This document shows positions 1 through 5,433 of a DNA stretch of 6,586 bases, piece after piece. Position numbers and translations under genes: made by a program. Numbering within the stretch: position 1 is the first letter of the stretch; the number at the start of each line of letters is the position of its first letter. Origin of the DNA: Gemmatimonadota bacterium (GTDB lineage Bacteria; Gemmatimonadota; Gemmatimonadetes; Gemmatimonadales; Gemmatimonadaceae); NCBI GenBank assembly GCA_028287205.1, contig JAQBQC010000128.1, positions 1 through 6,586 on the forward strand, given 5' to 3'. The notes beneath the pieces were generated by a model, which saw only the letters and a program-made list of their open reading frames with translations, did no database searches and was not told the DNA's origin.

Positions 1-978
1 CGCGCGAGCATCGAGTCGCGCTACGAGATCGTGGGCAAGTCGTTCGCCATTCGCTCGCTCATCGAGAAGATCGAGCGCGTCGCGACGACGCCCGCGCGCG
101 TCCTCATCACGGGCGAGAACGGCACCGGAAAGGAGCTCGTCGGACGCGCGCTGCACCGGCTCTCGCCGCGCTCGGCAAAGCCGTTCGTCGAGGTGAACTG
201 CGCGGCCATTCCGAGTGAGCTGATCGAGAGCGAGCTCTTTGGCCACATCAAGGGCTCGTTCACGGGCGCGATCGCCGATCGTACGGGGAAGTTCGAGCAG
301 GCCAACGGCGGCACGCTCTTTCTCGACGAGATCGGAGACATGAGCCCGAGTGCACAGGCGAAGGTGCTGCGCGTGCTCGAAGATGGTGTGGTCAATCGCA
401 TCGGAAGCTCGAAGACGATCTCGGTGGACGTGCGAGTGATCGCCGCAACGAACAAGGCGCTCGAGACGGAGATCGCCGAGGGACACTTCCGCGAGGATCT
501 CTTCTATCGACTGAACGTCGTGCCGATCGTCGTCCCTCCGCTGCGCGATCGGCGCGAGGACATCCCGCTGCTCGTGCACCACTTCGCGGGCATTCTGTCT
601 GAGGGCGAGGGGATGCCGCCGCGCACGTTCAACCAGGACGCGGTCGATCGGCTCGCGGCGTTCGACTGGCCCGGCAACGTGCGCGAGCTGAAGAACACCG
701 TCGAGCGCATCCTCATTCTCTCGGGCGGCCCTCGCGTTGGCGCTGCCGACGTCGACCGGCTGCTCGGACAGCGTGCGGCGGACACCACGAGCCTCGGCTC
801 GCTCGCCGACTGCAAGACATTCGAAGAGTTCAAGGAGGCGGCCGAGCGCGCCTTCCTTCTCACGAAGCTGCGCGAGACAGACTGGAACGTCTCCGAAACT
901 GCGCGCCTGCTCGACATGCCGCGCTCGAATCTCTACAAGAAGATCGAGCGGTATGCGCTGACGCGCGAGCACGCATAG
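1..978 (+). CDS. Sigma-54-dependent transcriptional activator, NtrC/NtrX-like (5' partial)
   Basis: This is the C-terminal 325 residues of a bacterial enhancer-binding protein, an AAA+ ATPase that remodels RNA polymerase carrying sigma-54. The frame is open from base 1, so the gene starts upstream and any receiver or sensory domain is not visible. Seen, in window residues: Walker A GENGTGKE (38-45), the sigma-54 contact loop GSFTGA (85-90), Walker B GGTLFLDE (103-110), the arginine-finger segment FREDLFYRLN (163-172), sensor II WPGNVREL (223-230), and a C-terminal Fis-type helix-turn-helix (about 296-316, NVSETARLLDMPRSNLYKKI). The loop has Ser where GAFTGA has Ala, but the key FTGA is kept, so it should be active. 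The short linker and the Fis-type end ending IERYAL resemble NtrX-type response regulators. That is inference, and the target genes are unknown. The stop is TAG at 976-978, 9 bases before the next gene. Confidence 0.95.
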   Translation, partial: RASIESRYEIVGKSFAIRSLIEKIERVATTPARVLITGENGTGKELVGRALHRLSPRSAKPFVEVNCAAIPSELIESELFGHIKGSFTGAIADRTGKFEQANGGTLFLDEIGDMSPSAQAKVLRVLEDGVVNRIGSSKTISVDVRVIAATNKALETEIAEGHFREDLFYRLNVVPIVVPPLRDRREDIPLLVHHFAGILSEGEGMPPRTFNQDAVDRLAAFDWPGNVRELKNTVERILILSGGPRVGAADVDRLLGQRAADTTSLGSLADCKTFEEFKEAAERAFLLTKLRETDWNVSETARLLDMPRSNLYKKIERYALTREHA

Positions 979-982
979 AGGA
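978..982 (+). promoter_or_regulatory. Shine-Dalgarno GAGGA for the 988 membrane protein
   Basis: GAGGA begins on the last base of the activator's stop codon and ends 5 bases before the ATG at 988. It fixes that start and suggests translation of the small membrane protein from the activator's mRNA. Confidence 0.65.
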
Positions 983-987
983 CTCCA

Positions 988-1431
988 ATGGCAGGCACTG
1001 ATTGGGACAAGGAGATGAAGAAGATCGACAAGCAGCTCGAGTCGATCTCCGATGACGCGCTGATCTCGACCTCGGGCGCGAAGGCACCGGCCGAGAAGGC
1101 GCGCGTGGCCGAGGTGCAGAAAAGCACGACCACGTTCGGTGTGTTCGCACGGCTGGTGCTCGCCGTCATTCTGGGCCTGGCGATGCTCTTCTGGCCGTAC
1201 AGTGTGCGGTGCGGACCGGGGTTGTTCGCCTATCTGTTCGCGAGTGCGATGGTCGGCGTTGGCGGCGTGTGGAGCGCGGTATGGACGTGGCGTCACCGCT
1301 CGGCGCAGGCGCACGTGCTGTCGCTGCTGCTCGTGGTGTGGGGGCTCGTGCTCGCGGGACTCGAGGTTCTCCCGCGCGTCGGCTACGCGTTCCCCACGAT
1401 CGCGCACCCCGCAACGTGGATGTGCTCCTGA
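988..1431 (+). CDS. Small three-helix membrane protein of unknown function
   Basis: I do not recognise this 147-residue protein. It starts with a charged, probably cytoplasmic segment (1-50) rich in Lys, Asp and Glu that may be helical. Three hydrophobic segments follow, at about 53-71, 78-101 and 109-128. The loop after the first carries RCG (Cys75), and the C-terminus ends in WMCS (Cys146). The WRHR cluster (101-104) after the second helix would be a cytoplasmic positive-inside signal. If the N-terminus is inside, the Cys75 loop and the C-terminal tail with Cys146 both lie outside, so the two cysteines could pair; this is inference. The ATG at 988 has a good ribosome site, and base composition matches the neighbours, so the gene is probably real. 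Its 9-base spacing from the sigma-54 activator suggests co-transcription, but this does not show a functional link. Confidence 0.8.
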   Translation: MAGTDWDKEMKKIDKQLESISDDALISTSGAKAPAEKARVAEVQKSTTTFGVFARLVLAVILGLAMLFWPYSVRCGPGLFAYLFASAMVGVGGVWSAVWTWRHRSAQAHVLSLLLVVWGLVLAGLEVLPRVGYAFPTIAHPATWMCS

Positions 1432-1457
1432 CGCGCTCGCCTTTCTCCTGCGATATT
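1428..1457 (+). promoter_or_regulatory. Possible promoter giving a leaderless aldehyde dehydrogenase mRNA
   Basis: CTGACG (1428-1433) matches 4 of 6 bases of a -35 box. After an 18-base spacer, GATATT (1452-1457) matches 4 of 6 bases of a -10 box. The -10 ends 5 bases before the ATG at 1463, so transcription would begin at or next to the A of the start codon. No Shine-Dalgarno is seen before this ATG, which fits a leaderless message. This assumes an E. coli-like consensus; the host's true promoter consensus is unknown. Confidence 0.35.
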
Positions 1458-1462
1458 ACGGC

Positions 1463-2971
1463 ATGAAAACATTCAAGAACTTCGTTGCCGGTGCCTGGGT
1501 CGAGCCCTCCACCGGTGAGTACTTCGACAATATCAATCCCGCCGACACGACCGACATCATCGGCCGCTTTCCACTCTCGGCTGCCGCAGATGTCGAGCGC
1601 GCCGTGGCATCCGCGAAGAAGGGCTTCGAGCGCTGGAGCCGCACGCCGGCGCCCGCGCGCGGCGATGTGCTCCGCAAGGCGGGCGACCTGCTCGTCGCAC
1701 GCAAGGAAGAGATCGCGGAGCTCATGACGCGGGAGATGGGGAAGCCGCTCACCGAGACCCGCGGCGACGTGCAGGAAGGGATCGACACCGCGTACTACGC
1801 CGCGACGGAAGGTCGTCGCCTGTTCGGGCACACGGTGCCGAGCGAGCTGCGCTCGAAGTGGGCGATGAGCTTCCGCAGGCCGATCGGCGTGTGCGGCATC
1901 ATCACTCCGTTCAACTTCCCGCTCGCGATTCCGACATGGAAGATCTTCCCGGCGCTGCTCTGCGGTAACGCGGTGATCTTCAAGCCGGCCGAGGATGTAC
2001 CGCACACGGGAACGGTGTTCGTCGAGATTCTGCTCGAGGCCGGGCTGCCGCCGGACGTCGTGCAGCTGCTGCACGGTGCGGGTGAGGTGGTGGGCGCGGC
2101 GATCGTCGAGCACCCCGACATTCCCGCGATCTCGTTCACCGGCTCCACGGATGTGGGCTCGATCGTGGGCGAGACGTGCGGCAGAATGCACAAGCGGCTC
2201 TCGCTCGAGATGGGTGGCAAAAACGCGATGATCGTGCTCGATGACGCGGATCCCGACCTCGCGCTCGAGGGCGTGCTCTGGGGCGCGTTCGGCACCACGG
2301 GCCAGCGCTGCACGGCAACGAGCCGCCTGATCCTCCAGTCGAAGATTCACGACCGCGTGCTCGGCGAGCTCGTTGATCGTGCCAAGGCGATGAAGCTCGG
2401 CGACGGCCGCAAGAAGGGGACGGACGTCGGCCCGCTGATCAATGACGCGTCGCGCAAGAAGGTCGAGCGCTACGTGGATATCGGGCAGGCGCAGAACGCC
2501 GATCTGCTGTGCGGTGGCAAGCGTCCAACCGGGAAGGGCCTCGAGAACGGCTACTTCTTCGAGCCGACAGTGTTCGCGCGGGTCGAAGCGGGCTCGCGAC
2601 TCGAGCAGGAGGAGATTTTCGGACCGATCCTCTCGGTCGTGCGCGTGGACAGCGTGGAGGAGGCGTTCGCCGTGAACAATGGTGTGCGCTACGGACTGTC
2701 GTCGTCCGTGTACACGCGGGACGTTAATGTCGCCTTTCGCGCCTTAACCGAGCTGGACAACGGTATCACCTACATCAACGCACCGACGATCGGGGCCGAG
2801 GCACACTTGCCGTTCGGCGGCGTGAAGCAGACCGGCAACGGGCATCGCGAAGGTGGATGGGAGGTCTATGAGTTCTACTCGGAGACCAAGGTTGGGTACG
2901 TCGACTTCTCGGGTACGCTGCAGCGTGCGCAGATCGACAATTATGGCGACGACGCTACGACGCTTTTGTAG
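1463..2971 (+). CDS. NAD(P)+-dependent aldehyde dehydrogenase
   Basis: This 502-residue protein is a full-length cytoplasmic ALDH that oxidises an aldehyde to a carboxylate using NAD(P)+. Visible residues are the oxyanion Asn151 (PFNFP), Lys174 and Glu177 (FKPAE), the cofactor motif GSTDVG (227-232), the general base Glu249 (LEMGGKN), the nucleophile Cys283 (GQRCT) and Glu384 (EEIFGP). Glu177 matches the position that favours NAD+ in ALDH2-like enzymes, so NAD+ is likely. The C-terminal stretch YINAPTIGAEAHLPFGG (437-453), followed by TGNGHREGG, resembles the uncharacterised bacterial ALDH group typified by the Kuenenia AldH-like enzymes and some semialdehyde dehydrogenases. The substrate cannot be read from sequence. 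The ATG at 1463 was chosen because the ALDH N-terminus (KTFKNFVAGAWVEP) begins there; the open frame upstream overlaps the previous gene. No neighbour suggests a pathway. Confidence 0.95.
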   Translation: MKTFKNFVAGAWVEPSTGEYFDNINPADTTDIIGRFPLSAAADVERAVASAKKGFERWSRTPAPARGDVLRKAGDLLVARKEEIAELMTREMGKPLTETRGDVQEGIDTAYYAATEGRRLFGHTVPSELRSKWAMSFRRPIGVCGIITPFNFPLAIPTWKIFPALLCGNAVIFKPAEDVPHTGTVFVEILLEAGLPPDVVQLLHGAGEVVGAAIVEHPDIPAISFTGSTDVGSIVGETCGRMHKRLSLEMGGKNAMIVLDDADPDLALEGVLWGAFGTTGQRCTATSRLILQSKIHDRVLGELVDRAKAMKLGDGRKKGTDVGPLINDASRKKVERYVDIGQAQNADLLCGGKRPTGKGLENGYFFEPTVFARVEAGSRLEQEEIFGPILSVVRVDSVEEAFAVNNGVRYGLSSSVYTRDVNVAFRALTELDNGITYINAPTIGAEAHLPFGGVKQTGNGHREGGWEVYEFYSETKVGYVDFSGTLQRAQIDNYGDDATTLL

Positions 2972-2981
2972 CCCCTGGGCT

Positions 2982-3009
2982 CGCGGGCGCGACTTGCAAT
3001 CGGCCCGCG
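2982..3009 (+). terminator. Terminator-like GC-rich hairpin after the aldehyde dehydrogenase
   Basis: CGCGGGC (2982-2988) pairs with GCCCGCG (3003-3009). Inside it, after a bulged G2989, CGA (2990-2992) pairs with TCG (3000-3002), leaving the 7-base loop CTTGCAA. This makes a 10-bp stem starting 11 bases after the stop codon. No clean T-run follows, only scattered Ts near 3021-3027, so it may be a weak or Rho-assisted terminator or a 3'-end stabiliser. Confidence 0.45.
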
Positions 3010-3040
3010 CGTCAGGGAAATTCGTTTGCAGTTGCCTCGC

Positions 3041-3059
3041 GGTCGACTGATCAGTCACC
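3041..3059. repeat. Palindrome GACTGATCAGTC upstream of lepB
   Basis: A perfect 12-base palindrome lies at 3045-3056. The flanking GGT (3041-3043) and ACC (3057-3059) can also pair if C3044 is bulged. It sits about 70 bases before the lepB start. It could be an operator half-site pair or part of an untranslated leader; its function is not shown. Confidence 0.4.
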
Positions 3060-3071
3060 CGGAGAGCGGCC

Positions 3072-3089
3072 GTTCGCGGGCAAGCGAAC
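3072..3089. repeat. Inverted repeat GTTCGC-N6-GCGAAC before lepB
   Basis: GTTCGC (3072-3077) and GCGAAC (3084-3089) are exact inverted copies around the 6-base loop GGGCAA, ending 38 bases before the lepB ATG. In RNA this is a 6-bp hairpin in the probable leader. No T-run follows, so it is not a canonical terminator. Confidence 0.35.
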
Positions 3090-3127
3090 CCCCGCCGGAT
3101 CACTCCGCCGCCACACGATGGACGCCG

Positions 3128-3901
3128 ATGTCTCACTCTCCAACACCATCCGGCTCGCGAATCGTTTCCGATGAGCATCGGGCGCATGTGCTGCGCGCGA
3201 TGAATCGGTCGCGCTGGCGGATGGATGGGTTCTGGGAGTGGTCGAAGATCATTATTTTCGCCGTCGCGCTGTTCATCGTGATCCGGACGTTCGGCGTCGA
3301 GGCGTACAAAATCCCGTCGGGAAGCATGGAGCGCACGCTCCTCGTCGGCGACTTCCTTCTCGTGAACAAGGCGCTCTACGGCGCCGAGATTCCATTCACC
3401 AACGTGCGGTTGCCCGCGATTCGCTCCCCGAAGCGCGGAGATGTGATAGTCTTCCAGTATCCGCTCAACCCGCAACAGAGCTACGTCAAGCGTCTCATCG
3501 GTCTGCCACGCGACACCGTGGAGATGCGCAACGGCGAGCTGTTGCTGAATGGGCGAATGCAGAACGAGCAGTACGTCATTCATTCACACCCGATGGGAGA
3601 GCCGCTGGAGGAGGAGTTCCGGTGGCAGGATCAGTATCTCGTGCGCACGGCGCAGGCCAGCGTTGGATACCATCCGTCGCGTAACACTTGGGGTCCGCTG
3701 ATCGTCCCTGAGAAGAGCTATTTCATGCTCGGAGACAACCGGGACAACTCCGAAGACAGCCGGTATTGGGGCTTCGTTGCTGATTCTCTGATCAAGGGAA
3801 AGCCCTTGATCGTCTACTACAGTTACGAGCGAGACGTGACGCACAAGATTCCCTGGCTCACCGATATCCGGTGGAGTCGGCTTGGCGCGCGGGTTCGCTG
3901 A
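3128..3901 (+). CDS. lepB: Type I signal peptidase
   Basis: This 257-residue membrane serine protease would remove signal peptides from exported proteins on the outer face of the cytoplasmic membrane. A single N-terminal anchor (about 39-54, SKIIIFAVALFIVIRTF) precedes the catalytic domain. The nucleophile is Ser66 in IPSGSM and the general base is Lys121 in YVKRLIGLP. The box E motif GDNRDNSEDSRYWGFV is at 202-217. The box D motif reads GLPRD instead of the usual GLPGD (Arg128). The first 38 residues are variable and cytoplasmic. ATG 3128 was chosen over an in-frame TTG at 3026, whose extra 34 residues look non-coding, and over ATG 3200. GATGGA (3117-3122) is a weak ribosome site 5 bases upstream. 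The protein is the right length for the family. The secreted M28 protein downstream is a plausible client, like every other exported protein. Confidence 0.95.
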   Translation: MSHSPTPSGSRIVSDEHRAHVLRAMNRSRWRMDGFWEWSKIIIFAVALFIVIRTFGVEAYKIPSGSMERTLLVGDFLLVNKALYGAEIPFTNVRLPAIRSPKRGDVIVFQYPLNPQQSYVKRLIGLPRDTVEMRNGELLLNGRMQNEQYVIHSHPMGEPLEEEFRWQDQYLVRTAQASVGYHPSRNTWGPLIVPEKSYFMLGDNRDNSEDSRYWGFVADSLIKGKPLIVYYSYERDVTHKIPWLTDIRWSRLGARVR

Positions 3902-3931
3902 TCGATTGATGGTTTTACCTTCGCTCCGCAA

Positions 3932-3945
3932 GCGCGCTGTCGCGC
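3932..3945. repeat. Short hairpin between lepB and the sigma factor gene
   Basis: GCGCG (3932-3936) and CGCGC (3941-3945) flank the loop CTGT. With only 5 bp and no T-run it is weak, and such a repeat is easily met by chance in GC-rich DNA. The 79-base gap (3902-3980) shows no convincing promoter. Confidence 0.2.
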
Positions 3946-3963
3946 ATTCGTGCTGGTCCCTGC

Positions 3964-3968
3964 AGGAG
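3964..3968 (+). promoter_or_regulatory. Shine-Dalgarno AGGAG for the sigma factor gene
   Basis: A strong AGGAG core lies 12 bases before the ATG at 3981, slightly farther than usual. The TAG at 3969-3971, directly after it, is in frame with the gene, so no longer N-terminus is possible. Confidence 0.6.
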
Positions 3969-3980
3969 TAGCCGCCCCGT

Positions 3981-4838
3981 ATGGCCGTACCCTCGCATAA
4001 GAAGTCGTCGTACGACGAAGGGTCGCTGGATCAGTATCTTCGCGACATCAGCGCCTATCCGCTGATCGATCGCGACGAGGAAGTGCGCCTCGCGCAGCTC
4101 ATCCGCGTGAAGGATGCGGAAGCGCTCGACAAGCTCGTGCGCTCCAACCTGCGCTTCGTGGTCTCGGTCGCCAAGAAATATCAGAACCAGGGCGTCGCCC
4201 TCTCGGATCTCATCAACGAGGGGAACCTCGGGCTCATCCGCGCCGCACACAAATTCGACGAGACGAAGGGGATCAAGTTCATCTCCTACGCCGTGTGGTG
4301 GATCCGGCAGGCGATCCTGCAGGCGCTTGCCGAGCAGTCGCGGATCGTGCGCGTGCCGCTGAATCGCGCGGGAACGCTGCACCGCATCGGCAAGCGCGCC
4401 AACGCGCTCCTCCAGGAGCTCGGCCGCGAGCCCACGCACGAAGAGATCGCGCACGAGATGGACATCACCGAGGAAGAGGTCGCGAAAACGATCTCGATCT
4501 CGCAAACCCATCTCTCGCTCGACGCACCGATGACGCCAGGCGAGGACAACCGTCTCCTCGACTACCTGCCGGACACGCTCAACGCCACGCCGGATGAGCA
4601 GACGTTCGAGAAGGCGCTCACCGAGGCCATCGAGGAATCGCTGTCGTCGCTCAAGGAGCGCGAAGCGAAGATTCTGCGGCTGTACTTCGGGCTCGACAGT
4701 GAGGAGCCGATGACGCTCGAGCAGATCGGCGCGCTCCTCGGGATCACGCGCGAGCGCGTGCGCCAGATCAAGGAGAAGGCCCTCTCCCGTCTGCGCCACG
4801 TCTCTCGCGCCAGAGCGCTCGAAAGCTTTCTGGGCTAA
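3981..4838 (+). CDS. rpoD: RpoD-like sigma-70 factor, short form without region 1.1
   Basis: This 285-residue protein directs RNA polymerase to promoters. Region 1.2 (about 15-45) opens with SLDQYLRDI. Region 2 (about 52-122) has the primary-type core-binding and -10 recognition helices (NLRFVVSVAKKYQNQG, then YAVWWIRQAILQALAEQSR). Region 3 is at about 123-205. Region 4 (about 222-275) has the -35-binding helix-turn-helix (MTLEQIGALLGITRERVRQI). Region 1.1 and the non-conserved insert of E. coli RpoD are missing. An in-frame stop at 3969-3971 shows that this is not a mis-called start. Bacteroidota primary sigma factors are about this length and closely similar, so this is probably the housekeeping sigma of an FCB bacterium. 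A second, group 2 factor cannot be excluded from this window. It is intact, with normal composition for the region. Confidence 0.93.
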   Translation: MAVPSHKKSSYDEGSLDQYLRDISAYPLIDRDEEVRLAQLIRVKDAEALDKLVRSNLRFVVSVAKKYQNQGVALSDLINEGNLGLIRAAHKFDETKGIKFISYAVWWIRQAILQALAEQSRIVRVPLNRAGTLHRIGKRANALLQELGREPTHEEIAHEMDITEEEVAKTISISQTHLSLDAPMTPGEDNRLLDYLPDTLNATPDEQTFEKALTEAIEESLSSLKEREAKILRLYFGLDSEEPMTLEQIGALLGITRERVRQIKEKALSRLRHVSRARALESFLG

Positions 4839-4863
4839 TCTTCCGGCTGTGGGATGGCGTGAA

Positions 4864-4878
4864 TGTCGCATTGCGACA
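4864..4878. repeat. Perfect inverted repeat TGTCGCA-T-TGCGACA between sigma and DUF983 genes
   Basis: The two 7-base arms (4864-4870 and 4872-4878) are exact inverted copies around one base, 25 bases after the sigma stop and 36 bases before the DUF983 ATG. As DNA it resembles an operator; as RNA it makes a 6-bp stem with a 3-base loop. The bases after it are C-rich, not T-rich, so it is not a standard terminator. Confidence 0.45.
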
Positions 4879-4914
4879 CCGCCTCTCGCTGCTTCCCGGA
4901 CGGTCGGAACACTC

Positions 4915-5370
4915 ATGGTCCAGCTCGACCCCCACGACATCGAACGTCCGTTCGCGAAGGTGCGCTCGCGTCGAATATTCGCGATGCTCGGTCGCGCGCT
5001 CACGCTCAGGTGTCCCAATTGCGGATCGCGGGGGCTGCTCAGGAACTGGTTCAAGCTGAACGAGCGCTGCCCGAGGTGCGGACTTCGCGTGGAGCGCGAG
5101 GGGCACGACTACATGGCGGGCTCGCTGATGTTCAACATCGTATTGGCGGAGATGATCTTCGCGGCTGCGTTCGTCGCGTATCTGATCATCACGTGGCCAC
5201 ATCCGAACTGGAACATGCTCGAGATCGTCGCTCCGGCGGGCATGGCCATCGCGCCGTTCGTGCTCTTTCCGTTCTCGAAGCTCGTGTGGCTGGCAGCTGA
5301 TCTGGCGCTCCGGCCGCCGCACGCGAGCGAGCTTCGGGATGGCGGGGCGGGGAGCACGCCAGCACGGTGA
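4915..5370 (+). CDS. DUF983-type zinc-ribbon membrane protein
   Basis: This 151-residue protein has a cytoplasmic-looking N-terminus (1-30), then a zinc ribbon with CPNC (Cys33, Cys36) and CPRC (Cys52, Cys55). Two hydrophobic segments follow, at about 69-93 and 102-128, and a short polar tail. This layout and the motif LRCPNCGSRGLL resemble the DUF983 family, whose function is unknown. The four cysteines probably bind one zinc. The assignment comes from motif layout, not a search. ATG 4915 was preferred to GTG 4849 because the extra 22 residues look non-coding and would include the inverted repeat at 4864-4878. Only a poor CGGAA (4905-4909) stands in for a ribosome site. The gene lies 76 bases after the sigma gene and 63 bases before the peptidase; neither suggests its job. 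Confidence 0.8.
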   Translation: MVQLDPHDIERPFAKVRSRRIFAMLGRALTLRCPNCGSRGLLRNWFKLNERCPRCGLRVEREGHDYMAGSLMFNIVLAEMIFAAAFVAYLIITWPHPNWNMLEIVAPAGMAIAPFVLFPFSKLVWLAADLALRPPHASELRDGGAGSTPAR

Positions 5371-5377
5371 GCCCGAA

Positions 5378-5395
5378 CGCGTGACGTAGCACGCG
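5378..5395. repeat. Hairpin CGCGTG-N6-CACGCG after the DUF983 gene
   Basis: CGCGTG (5378-5383) and CACGCG (5390-5395) are exact inverted copies with a 6-base loop, 7 bases after the DUF983 stop. The stem is GC-rich but no T-run follows. It may end or stabilise the upstream transcript, or be a binding site near the peptidase promoter. Confidence 0.35.
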
Positions 5396-5425
5396 GTGGC
5401 CCGTGGCGCGGACGCCCGGTACGTT
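5396..5425 (+). promoter_or_regulatory. Possible promoter with -10 abutting the M28 peptidase start
   Basis: TACGTT (5420-5425) fits the minimal TAnnnT -10 form and ends 8 bases before the ATG at 5434. A poor -35 match, GTGGCC (5396-5401, 3 of 6), lies 18 bases upstream of it. No Shine-Dalgarno is present, so a leaderless or nearly leaderless message is possible. The matches are weak alone but repeat the arrangement seen at the aldehyde dehydrogenase. Confidence 0.22.
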
Positions 5426-5433
5426 TCTGCGCC

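Noticed and set aside
1139..1462. Open frame extending the aldehyde dehydrogenase upstream by 108 residues
   Set aside because: It overlaps the membrane protein in another frame, is Arg/Ser/Cys-rich in the manner of an out-of-frame reading, and the conserved ALDH N-terminus begins at 1463.
1166..2350. 394-residue open frame on the minus strand
   Set aside because: It lies opposite the membrane protein and aldehyde dehydrogenase genes, is Arg/Ala/His-rich without recognisable motifs, and long antisense frames are expected in GC-rich coding DNA.
3026..3127. TTG-initiated N-terminal extension of lepB
   Set aside because: The 34 extra residues are Pro/Ser/Arg-rich, unlike signal peptidases, and cover both inverted repeats. 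ATG 3128 is better placed.
3118..3174. 18-codon small frame overlapping the lepB start as a possible leader peptide
   Set aside because: It has no clear ribosome site, no distinctive composition and overlaps the probable lepB start. It would gain interest only if lepB began at ATG 3200.
2744..3583. 279-residue open frame on the minus strand
   Set aside because: It spans the end of the aldehyde dehydrogenase, the intergenic gap and lepB in antisense, with no domain signature.
3906..3934. Possible promoter (TTGATG) before the sigma factor gene
   Set aside because: No -10-like hexamer occurs at a 16-18 base spacing (CAAGCG at 17).
4849..4914. GTG-initiated extension of the DUF983 protein
   Set aside because: It has no ribosome site, the extra residues do not look like the family, and it includes the inverted repeat.
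3915..5054. 379-residue open frame on the minus strand
   Set aside because: It is antisense to the sigma factor gene, which is certain. The composition is typical of a mirror frame.
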